From Thioalkalivibrio sp. ALJ21 (GTDB lineage: Bacteria; Pseudomonadota; Gammaproteobacteria; Ectothiorhodospirales; Ectothiorhodospiraceae), in assembly GCF_000378605.1 (NCBI RefSeq), contig NZ_KB905156.1, positions 477,209-541,208 of the forward strand: a stretch of DNA of 64,000 bases, written 5' to 3'. Under the pieces are notes generated by a model. It did no database searches, had not been told where the DNA came from, and was given only the letters and a program-made list of their open reading frames with translations. This document shows positions 20,107-29,322 of the stretch, in pieces; the stretch's first letter is position 1, and each line of letters opens with the position of its first letter. The position numbers and the translations under genes are program-made.

Positions 20107-20640
20107 ATGAGCGATCAGGGACGAGACAGTGAACGCGAGCGTAGTGGCCCGCAGGGGACCATGCTGTTCCAGGGCGCGACTTTGCCGGAAACGGAAGCCA
20201 CCGCAGAGCAGTCGCAGACGCCCCCCGGTGGACACCCCGTCCTGGTGGGCGTCGTCGAACCGTTCCGCCAGCAACGCCTGACCCTCAAGCCTGGCAAGCA
20301 GTCCGTCGGCCGACAAGGCGACAATGACATCGTGTTGCAGGAAGGCAGTGTCTCGTCGCAACACGCCTGGCTGGTCAACGACGGCGGAGTCTGTCGCGTG
20401 GTCAACCTGCTCTCGACGAACGGCACCTGGGTGAACGAGCGCAAGGTACACGAGGCCACGCTGAATGACGGCGACCATGTCCGCTTCGGGCGCGCGGAGT
20501 TCATCTTCCGGCGCCGGGATGACGGCTCGGAGGTGCTGCCCGCCGGTGGCGTGCGGCGTTCCTCCTGGCGCTGGATCGGGGTGGCAGTCGCGATCCTGGT
20601 GCTCGCGGCAGTCGCGCGCATCCTGCTCGAAAGTACCTGA
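20107..20640 (+). CDS. FHA-domain membrane protein
   Basis: 177 aa; start after GGAGG. A disordered N-terminal 45 residues containing Ser/Thr (GTMLFQGATLPETEAT) is followed by an FHA domain (about 47-140). The phosphothreonine-binding signatures VGRQGDNDI, SSQHAWL and STNGTWVN are all present. One C-terminal membrane helix lies at 155-172. FHA domains bind phosphothreonine. The next gene, 14 bases on, is a Ser/Thr kinase, so the N-terminal TxxFxG-like tail or the kinase itself is the likely ligand source. Confidence 0.85.
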   Translation: MSDQGRDSERERSGPQGTMLFQGATLPETEATAEQSQTPPGGHPVLVGVVEPFRQQRLTLKPGKQSVGRQGDNDIVLQEGSVSSQHAWLVNDGGVCRVVNLLSTNGTWVNERKVHEATLNDGDHVRFGRAEFIFRRRDDGSEVLPAGGVRRSSWRWIGVAVAILVLAAVARILLEST

Positions 20641-20654
20641 ACGAGCCGTCCGGC

Positions 20655-22343
20655 GTGCAGCGGATCGGTCGCTATGGCGTAGGCGAGGAGATCGGTCGCG
20701 GGGCCATGGCCGTGATCTATCGCGGCTTCGACCCGGAGATCCGCCGCGAGCTTGCGATCAAGTGCCTGCAGGATGACTACGCACGCCGGCCCGAGTACCG
20801 CCGACGGTTTCTGGCCGAGGCGCGCGCAGCCGGCACGCTGACCCACCCGGGAATCGTGACGATCTTCGATGTCGGCGAATCCGGGGACCGCCCGTTCATC
20901 GCAATGGAACTGCTGGACGGGATTACGCTCGCCGCCTTCGCCGAGCAGTTCCGCCCTCTCCTGTTGCGCAACGTCCTGAAGATCGCGATCCAGCTGACCG
21001 AGGCGCTGGATTACGCCCACCGCAATGGCGTGGTGCATCGCGATATCAAGCCGGAGAACATCATCGTCACCAGCGCCACGGTGAACATCAAGGTGATGGA
21101 CTTCGGTATTGCCCAGACCCTGAATGACCCCGCCTGGCGGGCCGACTCGGATGGCTACGTAGCCGGCTCGCCCCACTACATGGCTCCGGAACAGATTCGC
21201 GGGCTGCCCACCGACGCCCGCGCTGACCTCTACTCGGTCGGGGTCGTCCTGTATGAACTGCTCACCGGTTCGACACCCTTTCGCGGGCACGAGGTCGAGG
21301 GGCTGCTGACCCGCGTGGTGCGCGACCCTCCGCCGCCCTTGCGTCCGATCGTCCAGGATTGCCCTCCAGAGCTGATCGACTTGGTCGTACGGCTGCTGGA
21401 GAAACAACCGGACCAGCGCTACCAGTCAGCCGGTGAGCTGCTGGTAGAGCTGCAACGGCTCGACGAAGAGCGCATGGAGCGCGAGCGAGCCGGCGCCGGA
21501 CGGCGGATCATTCCGCTGCGGTGGCGCTGGCCGGCAATCCTCGTGGGGACCGTTGCCATCACGCTGGCAGCCGCCGGTGCCCTGGTACAGAAAAAACAGA
21601 ACGAGGTGATCACGGACCTGGCCTTCGACTACGGGTCCACGCTGGCGCAGATCATCTCGGTGGAGAGCGCGGAGGACCTGCTACTGGAAGACACCATCGC
21701 CGTACAGGGGCGGCTGCAGGACATGCAGGACAATCGCGAGATTGCCCTGCTGAGCGTGGCTGACCACCAGGGGCGCGTGGTGGCGAGCAGCGATCGCGCA
21801 TCGCTTGGCAGCCCATTTGAATCGCCCTCGGAGGAGCACCTGCTGACCCGCCGCGGGGGGCAGGCGATCTGGTCCCTGGAGGACCCGGACGGGCGCGAGA
21901 TGTTCCTGTTCGAGGCGCCCGTGCGCTTTCAGGAGATCGAGATCGGGCGGCTGCAGGTGGGGCTCTCGACGCGCTCGCTGCGGGCCGCCAACCAGACCAC
22001 ATTGCTGGCCCTGACGCTGCTCGCGCTGGTGACGCTGCTTGCCGTTTCGCTGGGCGCCTACGTACTCGCACGCCGCTTGCAGGCCCCGCTGGACACCCTG
22101 CGCGGGGCCCTTGATCAGATCGGTCAGGGCCGGCTGGACACGCGCATCCGCGCCCGGCGACGCGATGATTTCGAACGGGTATATGCCGCCTACAACGCGA
22201 TGGCGGACTCGCTGGAGGCGCGCATGAAGCAGCGCCCGACACCCCAACGGCAAGCCCCGCAAGCGGAATCCGACAGCGAGCGGACGCTGATACTGGAAGA
22301 AGAGAGGGAGGCAGACCGCCCGGAACGGACACCCCCCGCTTGA
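20655..22343 (+). CDS. Transmembrane serine/threonine protein kinase with C-terminal HAMP domain
   Basis: 562 aa from GTG. The N-terminal Hanks-type kinase (about 5-270) has a complete catalytic set: glycine loop IGRGAMAVIYRG, K36, HRDIKPEN (128-135), DFG (149-151) and APE (177-179). TM1 (291-311), a ~135-residue presumed periplasmic domain, TM2 (449-472) and a HAMP domain (about 473-525) follow, then a Pro/Glu-rich tail. Ending in HAMP with no output module after it is unusual, since HAMP normally links the membrane to a downstream effector. The upstream partner is the FHA protein. Confidence 0.88.
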   Translation: MQRIGRYGVGEEIGRGAMAVIYRGFDPEIRRELAIKCLQDDYARRPEYRRRFLAEARAAGTLTHPGIVTIFDVGESGDRPFIAMELLDGITLAAFAEQFRPLLLRNVLKIAIQLTEALDYAHRNGVVHRDIKPENIIVTSATVNIKVMDFGIAQTLNDPAWRADSDGYVAGSPHYMAPEQIRGLPTDARADLYSVGVVLYELLTGSTPFRGHEVEGLLTRVVRDPPPPLRPIVQDCPPELIDLVVRLLEKQPDQRYQSAGELLVELQRLDEERMERERAGAGRRIIPLRWRWPAILVGTVAITLAAAGALVQKKQNEVITDLAFDYGSTLAQIISVESAEDLLLEDTIAVQGRLQDMQDNREIALLSVADHQGRVVASSDRASLGSPFESPSEEHLLTRRGGQAIWSLEDPDGREMFLFEAPVRFQEIEIGRLQVGLSTRSLRAANQTTLLALTLLALVTLLAVSLGAYVLARRLQAPLDTLRGALDQIGQGRLDTRIRARRRDDFERVYAAYNAMADSLEARMKQRPTPQRQAPQAESDSERTLILEEEREADRPERTPPA

Positions 22344-22359
22344 GCAAGCCGGGTCCCGG

Positions 22360-22716
22360 CTACAAGAGCTCGGTGTCGTCGTGCGAATAGGGTGGCGCGC
22401 AACTGCACAGGATATGCAGTGGCTCGGCCCCGGTGTTGCGGATGTTGTGCGGGGTACCGGGATGGATGCAGACGGTATCCCCGACCGTCACCTCGAAGAT
22501 CTCCTCCCCGAGCCGCATCTCTCCGCGTCCGCGGGTGATGTGGTAGAGCTCCTCGGTCTGCGCATGGCGATGCAGGTGCGTGGTCGCACCCGGCGCAACC
22601 ACTGCCTCGGCGAGGCTCTGGGCCGCATTGCCATGGGTATCCGGGTGCATCAGCTCGCGGATTTCGGAGCCGTCCTTGGTGTCATAGGCCGGGATGTCGT
22701 CGTAGCGCGTATACAT
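22360..22716 (-). CDS. Small single-domain cupin protein
   Basis: 118 aa from MYTRYDDIPAYDTKDGSEIR. An ATG at 22728 overlapping the gpmI stop as ATGA is an alternative. The metal-binding cupin motif 1 is H47-x-H49 with E55 or E56, and motif 2 ends in GTPHNIRN with H90. An enzyme or a sugar/ligand sensor role cannot be told apart. Stop-start overlap with gpmI indicates co-transcription. It is convergent with the kinase gene. Confidence 0.75.
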   Translation of the reverse strand: MYTRYDDIPAYDTKDGSEIRELMHPDTHGNAAQSLAEAVVAPGATTHLHRHAQTEELYHITRGRGEMRLGEEIFEVTVGDTVCIHPGTPHNIRNTGAEPLHILCSCAPPYSHDDTELL

Positions 22717-22724
22717 GATCGGCC

Positions 22725-24275
22725 TCATGCCGGCTCGGGGACTTCCTCGAGCAACAGGCTGCAGCCACCCATGGCGGCGGGCTTGGGTACCCCCATCAAT
22801 TCCAGCACTGTCGGGGCCACATCGGCCAGACCGCCCCCGGTACGCAGGCGCCAGCGCTGCGAGTCGGTAATCATGCACATCACCGGGTAGATCGTGTGCT
22901 GGGTGTGCGGGTCGCCGGTCACCGGGTCGATGTACTCGTCGCAGTTGCCGTGGTCGGCCGTCACGATCACGGAGTAACCCGCATCCTTCGCCGCGTCCAG
23001 CACGCGTCCGACCTCGCGATCCAGCACCTCGACGGCCTGGATCAGGGCCTCGCGCTTGGCTGTGTGGCCCACCATGTCGCCATTGGCAAAGTTCACCAGG
23101 ATGAACCCATAGCGTCCCCCTTCCATAGCCTTGATGGTCTCGTCAGCCACCTCGACCGCGCTCATCTCCGGCTGCTCATCGTAGGTGTCTACCGGCGGCG
23201 AGGGCACCATCACGCGCTGCTCTCCGGCGTAGGGCTCTTCCTTCCCGCCGTTGAAGAAGAAGGTGACGTGGGCGTATTTCTCGGTCTCCGCGCAGTGGAA
23301 CTGCGGGATACCGGCGGAGGCGATCGTGCTCCCCAGGGTGGTCGAGGGGCGTTCGGGCGGGAAGGCGATCGGCGACAGGAACCGCGGGTCGTACTCGGTC
23401 AGGCAGGTCTCGGCCACCGGGCGGAAGTCGCCACGGTCAAAGCCGTCGAAGTCGTCCAGGCCCAGCGCGGCCGTCAACTGGCGCGGCCGGTCGTTGCGGA
23501 AGTTGAACAGCACACAGACCGCATCCTGCCCGAGCGGGGCACCGCCGTTGATGATGCGGGGGTTGATGAACTCGTCGTCCTCTCCAGCGGCATAGGCGGC
23601 CTCGATGGCCTCGCGCGCCGAGGCCGCGGGCTCGCCCTCGGCGTAGGCGATCGCGCGGAAGGCCTTTTCGGTGCGACTCCAGCGCTTGTCCCGATCCATG
23701 GCGTAATAACGACCGCATACCGTGGCAATGGCACCACCGGCGCTGGCCAGCTCCTCTTCCAGCGGGTCGAGGTAGTTGAGCGCGGAACGCGGGGCCGTGT
23801 CGCGACCATCGGTGATCATGTGCACCATCGGCCTGGCGCCTTCGCGCTGGCAAATCTCGACCAGCGCGCGCAGGTGGCGAATATGCGAATGCACGCCGCC
23901 ATCGGAGACCAGGCCGATCAAGTGCAGCGGCAGGTCGTTGTTGGCGGCCGCGCGGGCGGCACTGACCAGGGCATCGTTCTCGTAAAAGCTGCCATCGGCG
24001 ATGGAGTCGTCGATGCGCACCAGATCCTGGTTGATCACAGTCCCGGCACCCAGGGTCAGGTGGCCCACCTCGGAGTTGCCCATCTGACCATCCGGCAGGC
24101 CTACGGCACGGCCACAGGCATCCAGGGTGGTATGGGCATGGGTGGACAGATACTCGTCAAGGCGCGGGGTGTTGGCCTCGGCGTAGGCGTTGTTCACCTT
24201 GGAGGGGTTTACGCCAACCCCATCCATAACGATCAGCAGGACAGGGCGGCGGGGGGTCGGACGCGGGTCGGCCAT
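22725..24275 (-). CDS. gpmI: 2,3-bisphosphoglycerate-independent phosphoglycerate mutase
   Basis: 516 aa, the usual length. The phosphatase-like half has the nucleophile S68 in GQMGNSEVGHL, the first metal site in LLIVMDGVGVNP, and the late VTADHGNCD motif. It interconverts 3- and 2-phosphoglycerate with two Mn2+ ions and no cofactor. The MDGVGVNPSKVNNA N-terminus differs from the enterobacterial MDGWG form but fits environmental gammaproteobacterial members. It is followed by the cupin gene with overlapping or near-overlapping codons. Confidence 0.95.
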   Translation of the reverse strand: MADPRPTPRRPVLLIVMDGVGVNPSKVNNAYAEANTPRLDEYLSTHAHTTLDACGRAVGLPDGQMGNSEVGHLTLGAGTVINQDLVRIDDSIADGSFYENDALVSAARAAANNDLPLHLIGLVSDGGVHSHIRHLRALVEICQREGARPMVHMITDGRDTAPRSALNYLDPLEEELASAGGAIATVCGRYYAMDRDKRWSRTEKAFRAIAYAEGEPAASAREAIEAAYAAGEDDEFINPRIINGGAPLGQDAVCVLFNFRNDRPRQLTAALGLDDFDGFDRGDFRPVAETCLTEYDPRFLSPIAFPPERPSTTLGSTIASAGIPQFHCAETEKYAHVTFFFNGGKEEPYAGEQRVMVPSPPVDTYDEQPEMSAVEVADETIKAMEGGRYGFILVNFANGDMVGHTAKREALIQAVEVLDREVGRVLDAAKDAGYSVIVTADHGNCDEYIDPVTGDPHTQHTIYPVMCMITDSQRWRLRTGGGLADVAPTVLELMGVPKPAAMGGCSLLLEEVPEPA

Positions 24276-24356
24276 CGCGGGTTCATTACCTGGGTCAATG
24301 GGTTATCCGGGCATTTTAGCAAGTTCCAATGCGCAGATGGATGCCGCGGTGATCCA

Positions 24357-24390
24357 GGAGACGCTGGCGTGTGAAACAGTGAGCGTCTCC
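24357..24390. terminator. Hairpin between tatC and gpmI, possible terminator
   Basis: GGAGACGCT (24357-24365) pairs perfectly with AGCGTCTCC (24382-24390) around a 16-base loop, 24 bases after the tatC stop. No T-tract follows, so a stability or weak terminator role is as likely as intrinsic termination. Confidence 0.45.
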
Positions 24391-24413
24391 CGGGGAAATT
24401 GATCAATGATCTC

Positions 24414-25604
24414 CTAGCGGAAACGCCCCTCGTCATAGTCTTCCTGCGAGGGTCCCCCATCGCCCCGGGCATCGTCACGGGCGGGTTCCTGCGGCGTGTC
24501 GTCCTGCGCCGAATCGGCGTCTGGTGTTTCGTCCGTCTGCGATTCGGAGGACTTGCGTGCCTCTTTCTGGCGCTGGAGCTCGGCCTGTTCCGCCTCGATG
24601 CGATCGAGCTCGGCATCCATCTCCTCATCGGTCATCGGGGTGTAGCCCGCGCGCGCCGAGGCCGGGGTCTCCCGAGCGGTGGTGCTGGAGGTGGCCGCAC
24701 CGCCCGTGGCCGTGGCGGCTGCGGCCTTGCGGCTAGAGGCGCCAGACGCACCCTTGCCGCCACCGCCGGGCCCACCGCTCGGGTCATCGGGACCATCGCC
24801 GGAGTCATCGCTCAGGTCATCGGCCTCATCGCCACCCTGCGCGCTACGCTTCTCGGCCTTCTTGCGTTCCATGATGCGCGAGAGGATCAGCCCGATCTCG
24901 AACAGCAGCCACATCGGCAAGGCCAGCAACGTCTGCGAGATGATATCCGGCGGCGTGAGCACCATGCCGATGAGGAACACCCCCACGATCACGTAGGGGC
25001 GCTTCTTGGCCAGCTTGTCGGGTGTGGTCGCCCCCAGCGAGACCAGCAGGATCGTCGCCACCGGCACCTCGAATGCGATGCCGAACGCGATGAACAGCAT
25101 GATGACGAACGAGAGATAGCGCGAGATGTCGGTCATCACCGACACCCCCTCCGGGGCGGTCGCGGTGAAGAAGGCAAAGATCAGCGGAAAAACCACGAAA
25201 TACGCGAAGGCCATCCCGAGGTAGAACAGGATGGTGGACGAGGCCACCAGCGGCAGGGCCATGTTCTTTTCGTGGCTGTAAAGACCCGGCGCAACAAACG
25301 ACCAGACCTGATAGAGCAGGTACGGGATGCTGATCACCACGGCCAGCAGCAGGACCAACTTGAACGGGATCAGGAACGGCGCGGCGACGTCGATCGCGAT
25401 CATGCTGGTGCCTTCCGGCAGGTGCTGCATCAGCGGATCCGCCAGCCACGTGTAGATCGGGTTGGCGAACGGGAACAGCACCAGGAACACCACCAGAATG
25501 GCGATGAACATCCTGAGGACACGATCACGCAGCTCGATCAAGTGCGTGAGCAGGGTTTCGGTGGCCTCCGGACTCGGTTCGACCTCCGGCTTGGTCTTGC
25601 TCAT
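24414..25604 (-). CDS. tatC: Twin-arginine translocase subunit TatC with long acidic tail
   Basis: 396 aa. Residues 1-250 are standard TatC: six membrane helices, N-terminal THLIELRDRVLR, and SFVAPGLYSHEK and FGIAFEVPV loops that form the signal-peptide receptor. The remaining ~145 residues are low-complexity, Gly/Ala/Ser-rich and acidic, ending in a short coiled coil (MDAELDRIEAEQAELQRQKE). Such a long tail is uncommon for TatC, which usually stops near 250. The start overlaps the tatB stop as ATGA. It exports folded cofactor proteins, for example SoxY nearby. Confidence 0.95.
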   Translation of the reverse strand: MSKTKPEVEPSPEATETLLTHLIELRDRVLRMFIAILVVFLVLFPFANPIYTWLADPLMQHLPEGTSMIAIDVAAPFLIPFKLVLLLAVVISIPYLLYQVWSFVAPGLYSHEKNMALPLVASSTILFYLGMAFAYFVVFPLIFAFFTATAPEGVSVMTDISRYLSFVIMLFIAFGIAFEVPVATILLVSLGATTPDKLAKKRPYVIVGVFLIGMVLTPPDIISQTLLALPMWLLFEIGLILSRIMERKKAEKRSAQGGDEADDLSDDSGDGPDDPSGGPGGGGKGASGASSRKAAAATATGGAATSSTTARETPASARAGYTPMTDEEMDAELDRIEAEQAELQRQKEARKSSESQTDETPDADSAQDDTPQEPARDDARGDGGPSQEDYDEGRFR

Positions 25605-26305
25605 GAGTGCTTGTCGGGGGCCTGGTCGTCGTGAGTGGGGTCGCTTGCCTGATCCTGGTCGGCATCCGGGCGGTCCGCGGACTCGGGGGTATCCGACTTC
25701 GCGGTCCGACGCGGGCGCACGGCCGGCTTCTTGCGGCTGGGTCGGTCCGCCTCTCCGGCGCGTGCCTTGCGTTCGGCTTCCAGCGCCGGGTCGTCGGTCA
25801 TCAGGTTGCCGTCTATACCCGAGCGGGTCGGCACCCGGCGCACTTCAGCCTGCTCGGGATCGCCCTCGCCCTGGGTGTCGTCCGCATCCGCCGTGCGGCG
25901 CTCACGCACGGCCGGTTTCTTCGCCTTTTTATCCGTCGCAGCGCGCTTGTCGCCGAGGGCCTTCAGGTGGTCCCGCGTCAGGCCCTTGCGGGAGGAGGGC
26001 TTCCCCTCGATATCCTCGCGCAGATCCTTTTCGGTTTCCTCGAGGTCCTCGCGGAGATCCTTCTCGGTCTCCTCCATCGTGCCCTTGAGCTGACGAATCT
26101 CGCGCTCCTGACTCTGGAGCATCTTGCGCAGCTCTTCGGTCTGCAGCTCCTGCTCGAAGTCCGAGCGCACGCTGTGCACGAAACGCCGGGTCTTGCCCAC
26201 CCAGCGCCCGATCTCGCGCGCAAGGCCGGGCAGCCGCTCCGGTCCGACGACCAGGAGCGCGACCAGCACGATGATGATGATCTCCCAGAAACCGATGTCG
26301 AACAT
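25601..26305 (-). CDS. tatB: Sec-independent protein translocase TatB, extended
   Basis: 234 aa. Residues 1-22 (MFDIGFWEIIIIVLVALLVV) form the membrane helix with the conserved glycine-proline hinge GPERLPGLAREIG, then an amphipathic helix and a long charged region. The second half is Lys/Glu/Asp-rich with repeated RKKPAVRPRRTA-like blocks and no predicted fold. It is well over typical TatB length (about 150-170). It lies between tatA and tatC, overlapping the latter by 4 bases. Confidence 0.93.
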   Translation of the reverse strand: MFDIGFWEIIIIVLVALLVVGPERLPGLAREIGRWVGKTRRFVHSVRSDFEQELQTEELRKMLQSQEREIRQLKGTMEETEKDLREDLEETEKDLREDIEGKPSSRKGLTRDHLKALGDKRAATDKKAKKPAVRERRTADADDTQGEGDPEQAEVRRVPTRSGIDGNLMTDDPALEAERKARAGEADRPSRKKPAVRPRRTAKSDTPESADRPDADQDQASDPTHDDQAPDKHS

Positions 26306-26349
26306 GCGCTAGCGCCGCCCGAGTCCGGTGCTCCCGCGCGGGGCGCGGA

Positions 26350-26652
26350 TCAGGATTTCTTGTCCGACTGCGAGGTCTCGGTTTCCTGCTCCGAGTTCTT
26401 CTTTACCTCGCCGTCGACCACACGCCCCTTGTCGCCGGTCTGGTCCTCGACTTCGGGGGTCTCGCCATCCTGGCCTTCCGCGTTTTCACCCTGCTTGTTC
26501 TCGCCGTCCGGATCCTTGACCGCCTGACGGAAGTTCTTCAGCGCGGAGCCGACGTCGCCACCCATGTTGCGCAGCTTCTTCGTGCCGAAAAGCAGCACGA
26601 CGATGAGCAGGATAATAAGAAGTTGCCAGATGCTGATGCCACCAATACCCAT
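26350..26652 (-). CDS. tatA: Twin-arginine translocase subunit TatA
   Basis: 100 aa with the TatA N-terminus [33 protein letters not shown]: one membrane helix, the FGTKKLR hinge and a short amphipathic helix, then an acidic tail. It forms the pore-like oligomer that works with TatBC. It is the first tat gene, 73 bases after hisE in the same orientation with no terminator between, so the his and tat genes may be read together. Confidence 0.95.
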   Translation of the reverse strand: MGIGGISIWQLLIILLIVVLLFGTKKLRNMGGDVGSALKNFRQAVKDPDGENKQGENAEGQDGETPEVEDQTGDKGRVVDGEVKKNSEQETETSQSDKKS

Positions 26653-26725
26653 GGACTCTCTCCAAGATCATTCAACTTTGGGATAAGCCTGAACGGCGCC
26701 AGGCCCATAATCAATACGCAGCGTT

Positions 26726-27103
26726 TTATTTATCGTTTTTATCGGAGCGCTGGCCGCTGCGCCCGCGCGCGGCCTTTTCCTCGATGCCGGACAACCCGAA
26801 CCGCCGCGCCAGCTCATCGAGGACATCGTCGGGGTGACGGCCACGGGCCACCAGGACGATTAGGCTATGAAACCACAGGTCCGCCATCTCCGACACCAGC
26901 GCGTCGCTGTCATCGTTCTTGCCGGCGATGATGGTCTCCGCCGACTCCTCGCCGAGCTTCTTCAGCATCTCGTCGAGCCCCCGGGCATGCAGCTTCGCCA
27001 CATAGGACTGCTCCGGGTCGGCCTGGCGCCGCTGTTCGATCACTTCGGCCAGCGCGCTCAGGAGCTCGGCACCCGCCGGGGTATCGGACACACGCCCGGC
27101 CAT
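26726..27103 (-). CDS. hisE: Phosphoribosyl-ATP pyrophosphatase HisE
   Basis: 125 aa from an ATG that overlaps the hisF stop (ATGA). The MazG-like helical fold signatures KKLGEESAETIIAGK and EMADLWFHSLIVL carry the metal-binding Glu and Asp residues. It hydrolyses PR-ATP to PR-AMP, step 2 of histidine synthesis. HisI is not fused and is not in this window. Confidence 0.93.
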   Translation of the reverse strand: MAGRVSDTPAGAELLSALAEVIEQRRQADPEQSYVAKLHARGLDEMLKKLGEESAETIIAGKNDDSDALVSEMADLWFHSLIVLVARGRHPDDVLDELARRFGLSGIEEKAARGRSGQRSDKNDK

Positions 27104-27894
27104 CAGGCGGCCACCCCGGCATCGTTCGGCCGCACGGGCACACCCGCCGCGGCCATCGCGTCCTTGGCCTCGCCCACCGTGTGCTGACCGAAATGGAAGA
27201 TGCTGGCCGCCAGCACTGCATCGGCATGGCCTTCGGTCACACCCTCGACCAGGTGCTGCAACTCGCCCACGCCACCGGAGGCAATGACCGGGATACCCAC
27301 CGCATCGCTGACCGCCCGGGTCAGCTCCAGATCGAACCCGATCCGGGTGCCATCTCGATCCATGCTGGTCAGCAGGATCTCGCCGGCCCCGAGGGACTCC
27401 ATCCTCCGCGCCCACTCAATCACCTCGAGACCGGTCTCGCGACGCCCACCGTGGGTGAACACCTCCCAGCGAGGGGGCTCGCCGTCCGCGCTGACGCGCT
27501 TGGCGTCGATCGCCACCACGATGCACTGGCTGCCGACCCAGTCGGCCGCCTCGCGCACCAGCTCCGGACGATGCACGGCGGCGGTATTGATCGAGACCTT
27601 GTCGGCTCCGGCGTTCAGCAGGCGGCGGATGTCCTCCACCGCACGCACGCCGCCACCCACGGTTAGCGGGATAAAAACCTCGCGCGCCACCTCCTCGACC
27701 ACATGCAGGATGGTGTCGCGGTCGTCACTGGAGGCCGTGATATCGAGGAAGGTGATCTCGTCCGCGCCCTGCGCGTTGTAGCGCCGCGCGATCTCCACCG
27801 GGTCGCCGGCATCGCGGATGCCGACAAAGTTCACGCCCTTGACGACGCGGCCGGCATCGACATCCAGGCAGGGGATGATGCGCTTGGCCAGCAT
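27103..27894 (-). CDS. hisF: Imidazole glycerol phosphate synthase cyclase subunit HisF
   Basis: 263 aa starting [20 protein letters not shown]. The upstream in-frame extension is not protein-like. It is a TIM barrel with catalytic D11 and the second-half aspartate in VVAIDAKR. It uses ammonia from HisH to close the imidazole ring. It lies 1 base after hisA and overlaps hisE by the ATGA codons. A few extra residues at the C-terminus (RPNDAGVAA) are harmless. Confidence 0.95.
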   Translation of the reverse strand: MLAKRIIPCLDVDAGRVVKGVNFVGIRDAGDPVEIARRYNAQGADEITFLDITASSDDRDTILHVVEEVAREVFIPLTVGGGVRAVEDIRRLLNAGADKVSINTAAVHRPELVREAADWVGSQCIVVAIDAKRVSADGEPPRWEVFTHGGRRETGLEVIEWARRMESLGAGEILLTSMDRDGTRIGFDLELTRAVSDAVGIPVIASGGVGELQHLVEGVTEGHADAVLAASIFHFGQHTVGEAKDAMAAAGVPVRPNDAGVAA

Positions 27895-27895
27895 C

Positions 27896-28627
27896 TCAGC
27901 CCCCGGACGCCGCCTTGCGCGCCTCTTCGAGCGTGAACGCGCCCTCGTACAGCGCGCGTCCGACGATGGCCCCCGTGATGCCCTCTTCCTCGTTCTCGGC
28001 GAGCTGGCGCAGGTCATCCAGCGAGCTGATCCCGCCAGAGGCGATCACCGGCACGCGCACGTTGCTGGCCAGGCGGGCGGTGGCCTCGACATTGGGGCCC
28101 TTCATCATCCCGTCGCGGGCGATATCGGTATAGACGAAGGCCACCACACCATCGGCCTCGAAATGCTGGGCCAGATCAATCACATCGTGGTGCGACAGCT
28201 TCGACCAGCCATCCACCGCCAGTTTGCCGTCCTTCGCGTCCAGCCCGACGATAATGCGCCCGGGAAACTCCAGGCACAGGTCATTGACGAAGTGCGGCGC
28301 GCTCACCGCCCGGGTGCCGATGATCACGAACTCCACCCCGGCGTCCAGATAGGCCTGCACGGTGTCCTCGTCGCGGATTCCGCCGCCGATCTGGATCGGC
28401 AGGTCGGGGAAGGCCTCGGCGATCGCATGCACGGCCTCGGCATTGCGCGGATGGCCCGCGAAGGCGCCATCCAGGTCGACGATGTGCAGGCGCTCTGCCC
28501 CGGCATCCACCCAGCGCCTCGCCATCTCCACCGGGTCTTCGCCGAACACGGTGGAATCCTCCATCTTGCCCTGGCGCAGGCGCACGCATTTGCCTTCCTT
28601 CAGATCGATTGCAGGAATGACCAGCAT
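27896..28627 (-). CDS. hisA: ProFAR isomerase HisA
   Basis: 243 aa from [21 protein letters not shown]8 is the conserved catalytic acid of the half-barrel family shared with HisF, and the second aspartate lies in [11 protein letters not shown]. It isomerises ProFAR to PRFAR. It is placed between hisH and hisF, as expected. Confidence 0.95.
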   Translation of the reverse strand: MLVIPAIDLKEGKCVRLRQGKMEDSTVFGEDPVEMARRWVDAGAERLHIVDLDGAFAGHPRNAEAVHAIAEAFPDLPIQIGGGIRDEDTVQAYLDAGVEFVIIGTRAVSAPHFVNDLCLEFPGRIIVGLDAKDGKLAVDGWSKLSHHDVIDLAQHFEADGVVAFVYTDIARDGMMKGPNVEATARLASNVRVPVIASGGISSLDDLRQLAENEEEGITGAIVGRALYEGAFTLEEARKAASGG

Positions 28628-28637
28628 CTTCGACTCC

Positions 28638-29294
28638 TCACGCAGCCCCGGGACCCTCACCGTCCCAGCGCAGAAAGTTGTGCAACAGGCGCAGCCCGCA
28701 GGCGGCGCTCTTCTCCGGGTGGCACTGCATGGTGAACAGCGAGCCACGCGCCAGTGCCGAGGCAAAGGTCTCGCCATAATCGGTGCGCCCGGCGATATCC
28801 GCCTCGTTCTCCGGCAACACGCGATAGCTGTGTACAAAATAGAACCACGGCGTCTCGGGCAGGCCGTGCCACAGGGGGTGGTCGCCCGTCGGCAGGACCC
28901 GGTTCCATCCCATGTGCGGGATTTTCAGGCGCCGGCCGTCCGGGCCTTCGCGTTCCGGGAAACGTGCGACCCGCCCCGGCAGTATGCCCAGAAGATCGAC
29001 CCCGCCGCTCTCCTCGCTGTGCTGCATCAGGATCTGCTGCCCCAGGCACAGGCCAAGGAAGGGCCGATCCGCAGCCAGCTCGGGCAGCAGGCAATCGAGC
29101 CCGCGCGAGGCCAGCGCCCGCATCGCATCGCCGGCCGCCCCCTGCCCCGGGAAGACCAGGCGATCCGCCTCACGCAGAGTGTCGGGGTCGTCCGTCAGCA
29201 GGATGCGCTGATCGGCACCGGACTCGTGTTCGAGCGCGCGAACCACCGAGTGCAGGTTACCCATGCCGTAGTCAATGACGGCAACTGTTTCCAT
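28638..29294 (-). CDS. hisH: Imidazole glycerol phosphate synthase glutaminase subunit HisH
   Basis: 218 aa from [16 protein letters not shown]. Class I glutamine amidotransferase with nucleophile C83 in LGLCLGQQ, the oxyanion strand [11 protein letters not shown], and the C-terminal His-x-Glu in QCHPEKS. It feeds ammonia to HisF. Confidence 0.95.
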   Translation of the reverse strand: METVAVIDYGMGNLHSVVRALEHESGADQRILLTDDPDTLREADRLVFPGQGAAGDAMRALASRGLDCLLPELAADRPFLGLCLGQQILMQHSEESGGVDLLGILPGRVARFPEREGPDGRRLKIPHMGWNRVLPTGDHPLWHGLPETPWFYFVHSYRVLPENEADIAGRTDYGETFASALARGSLFTMQCHPEKSAACGLRLLHNFLRWDGEGPGAA

Positions 29295-29322
29295 GGCCGG
29301 GAAATCCCTTCCGTGATTCGCG

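Noticed and set aside
22896-24374. 492-codon plus-strand frame opposite gpmI
   Set aside because: Antisense shadow. gpmI is intact with all catalytic motifs and the opposite frame has no recognisable protein features.
24400-24416. TTGATCAATGATC near the tatC stop as an Fnr-type site
   Set aside because: The second half does not match ATCAA at the right spacing and no gene start lies downstream.
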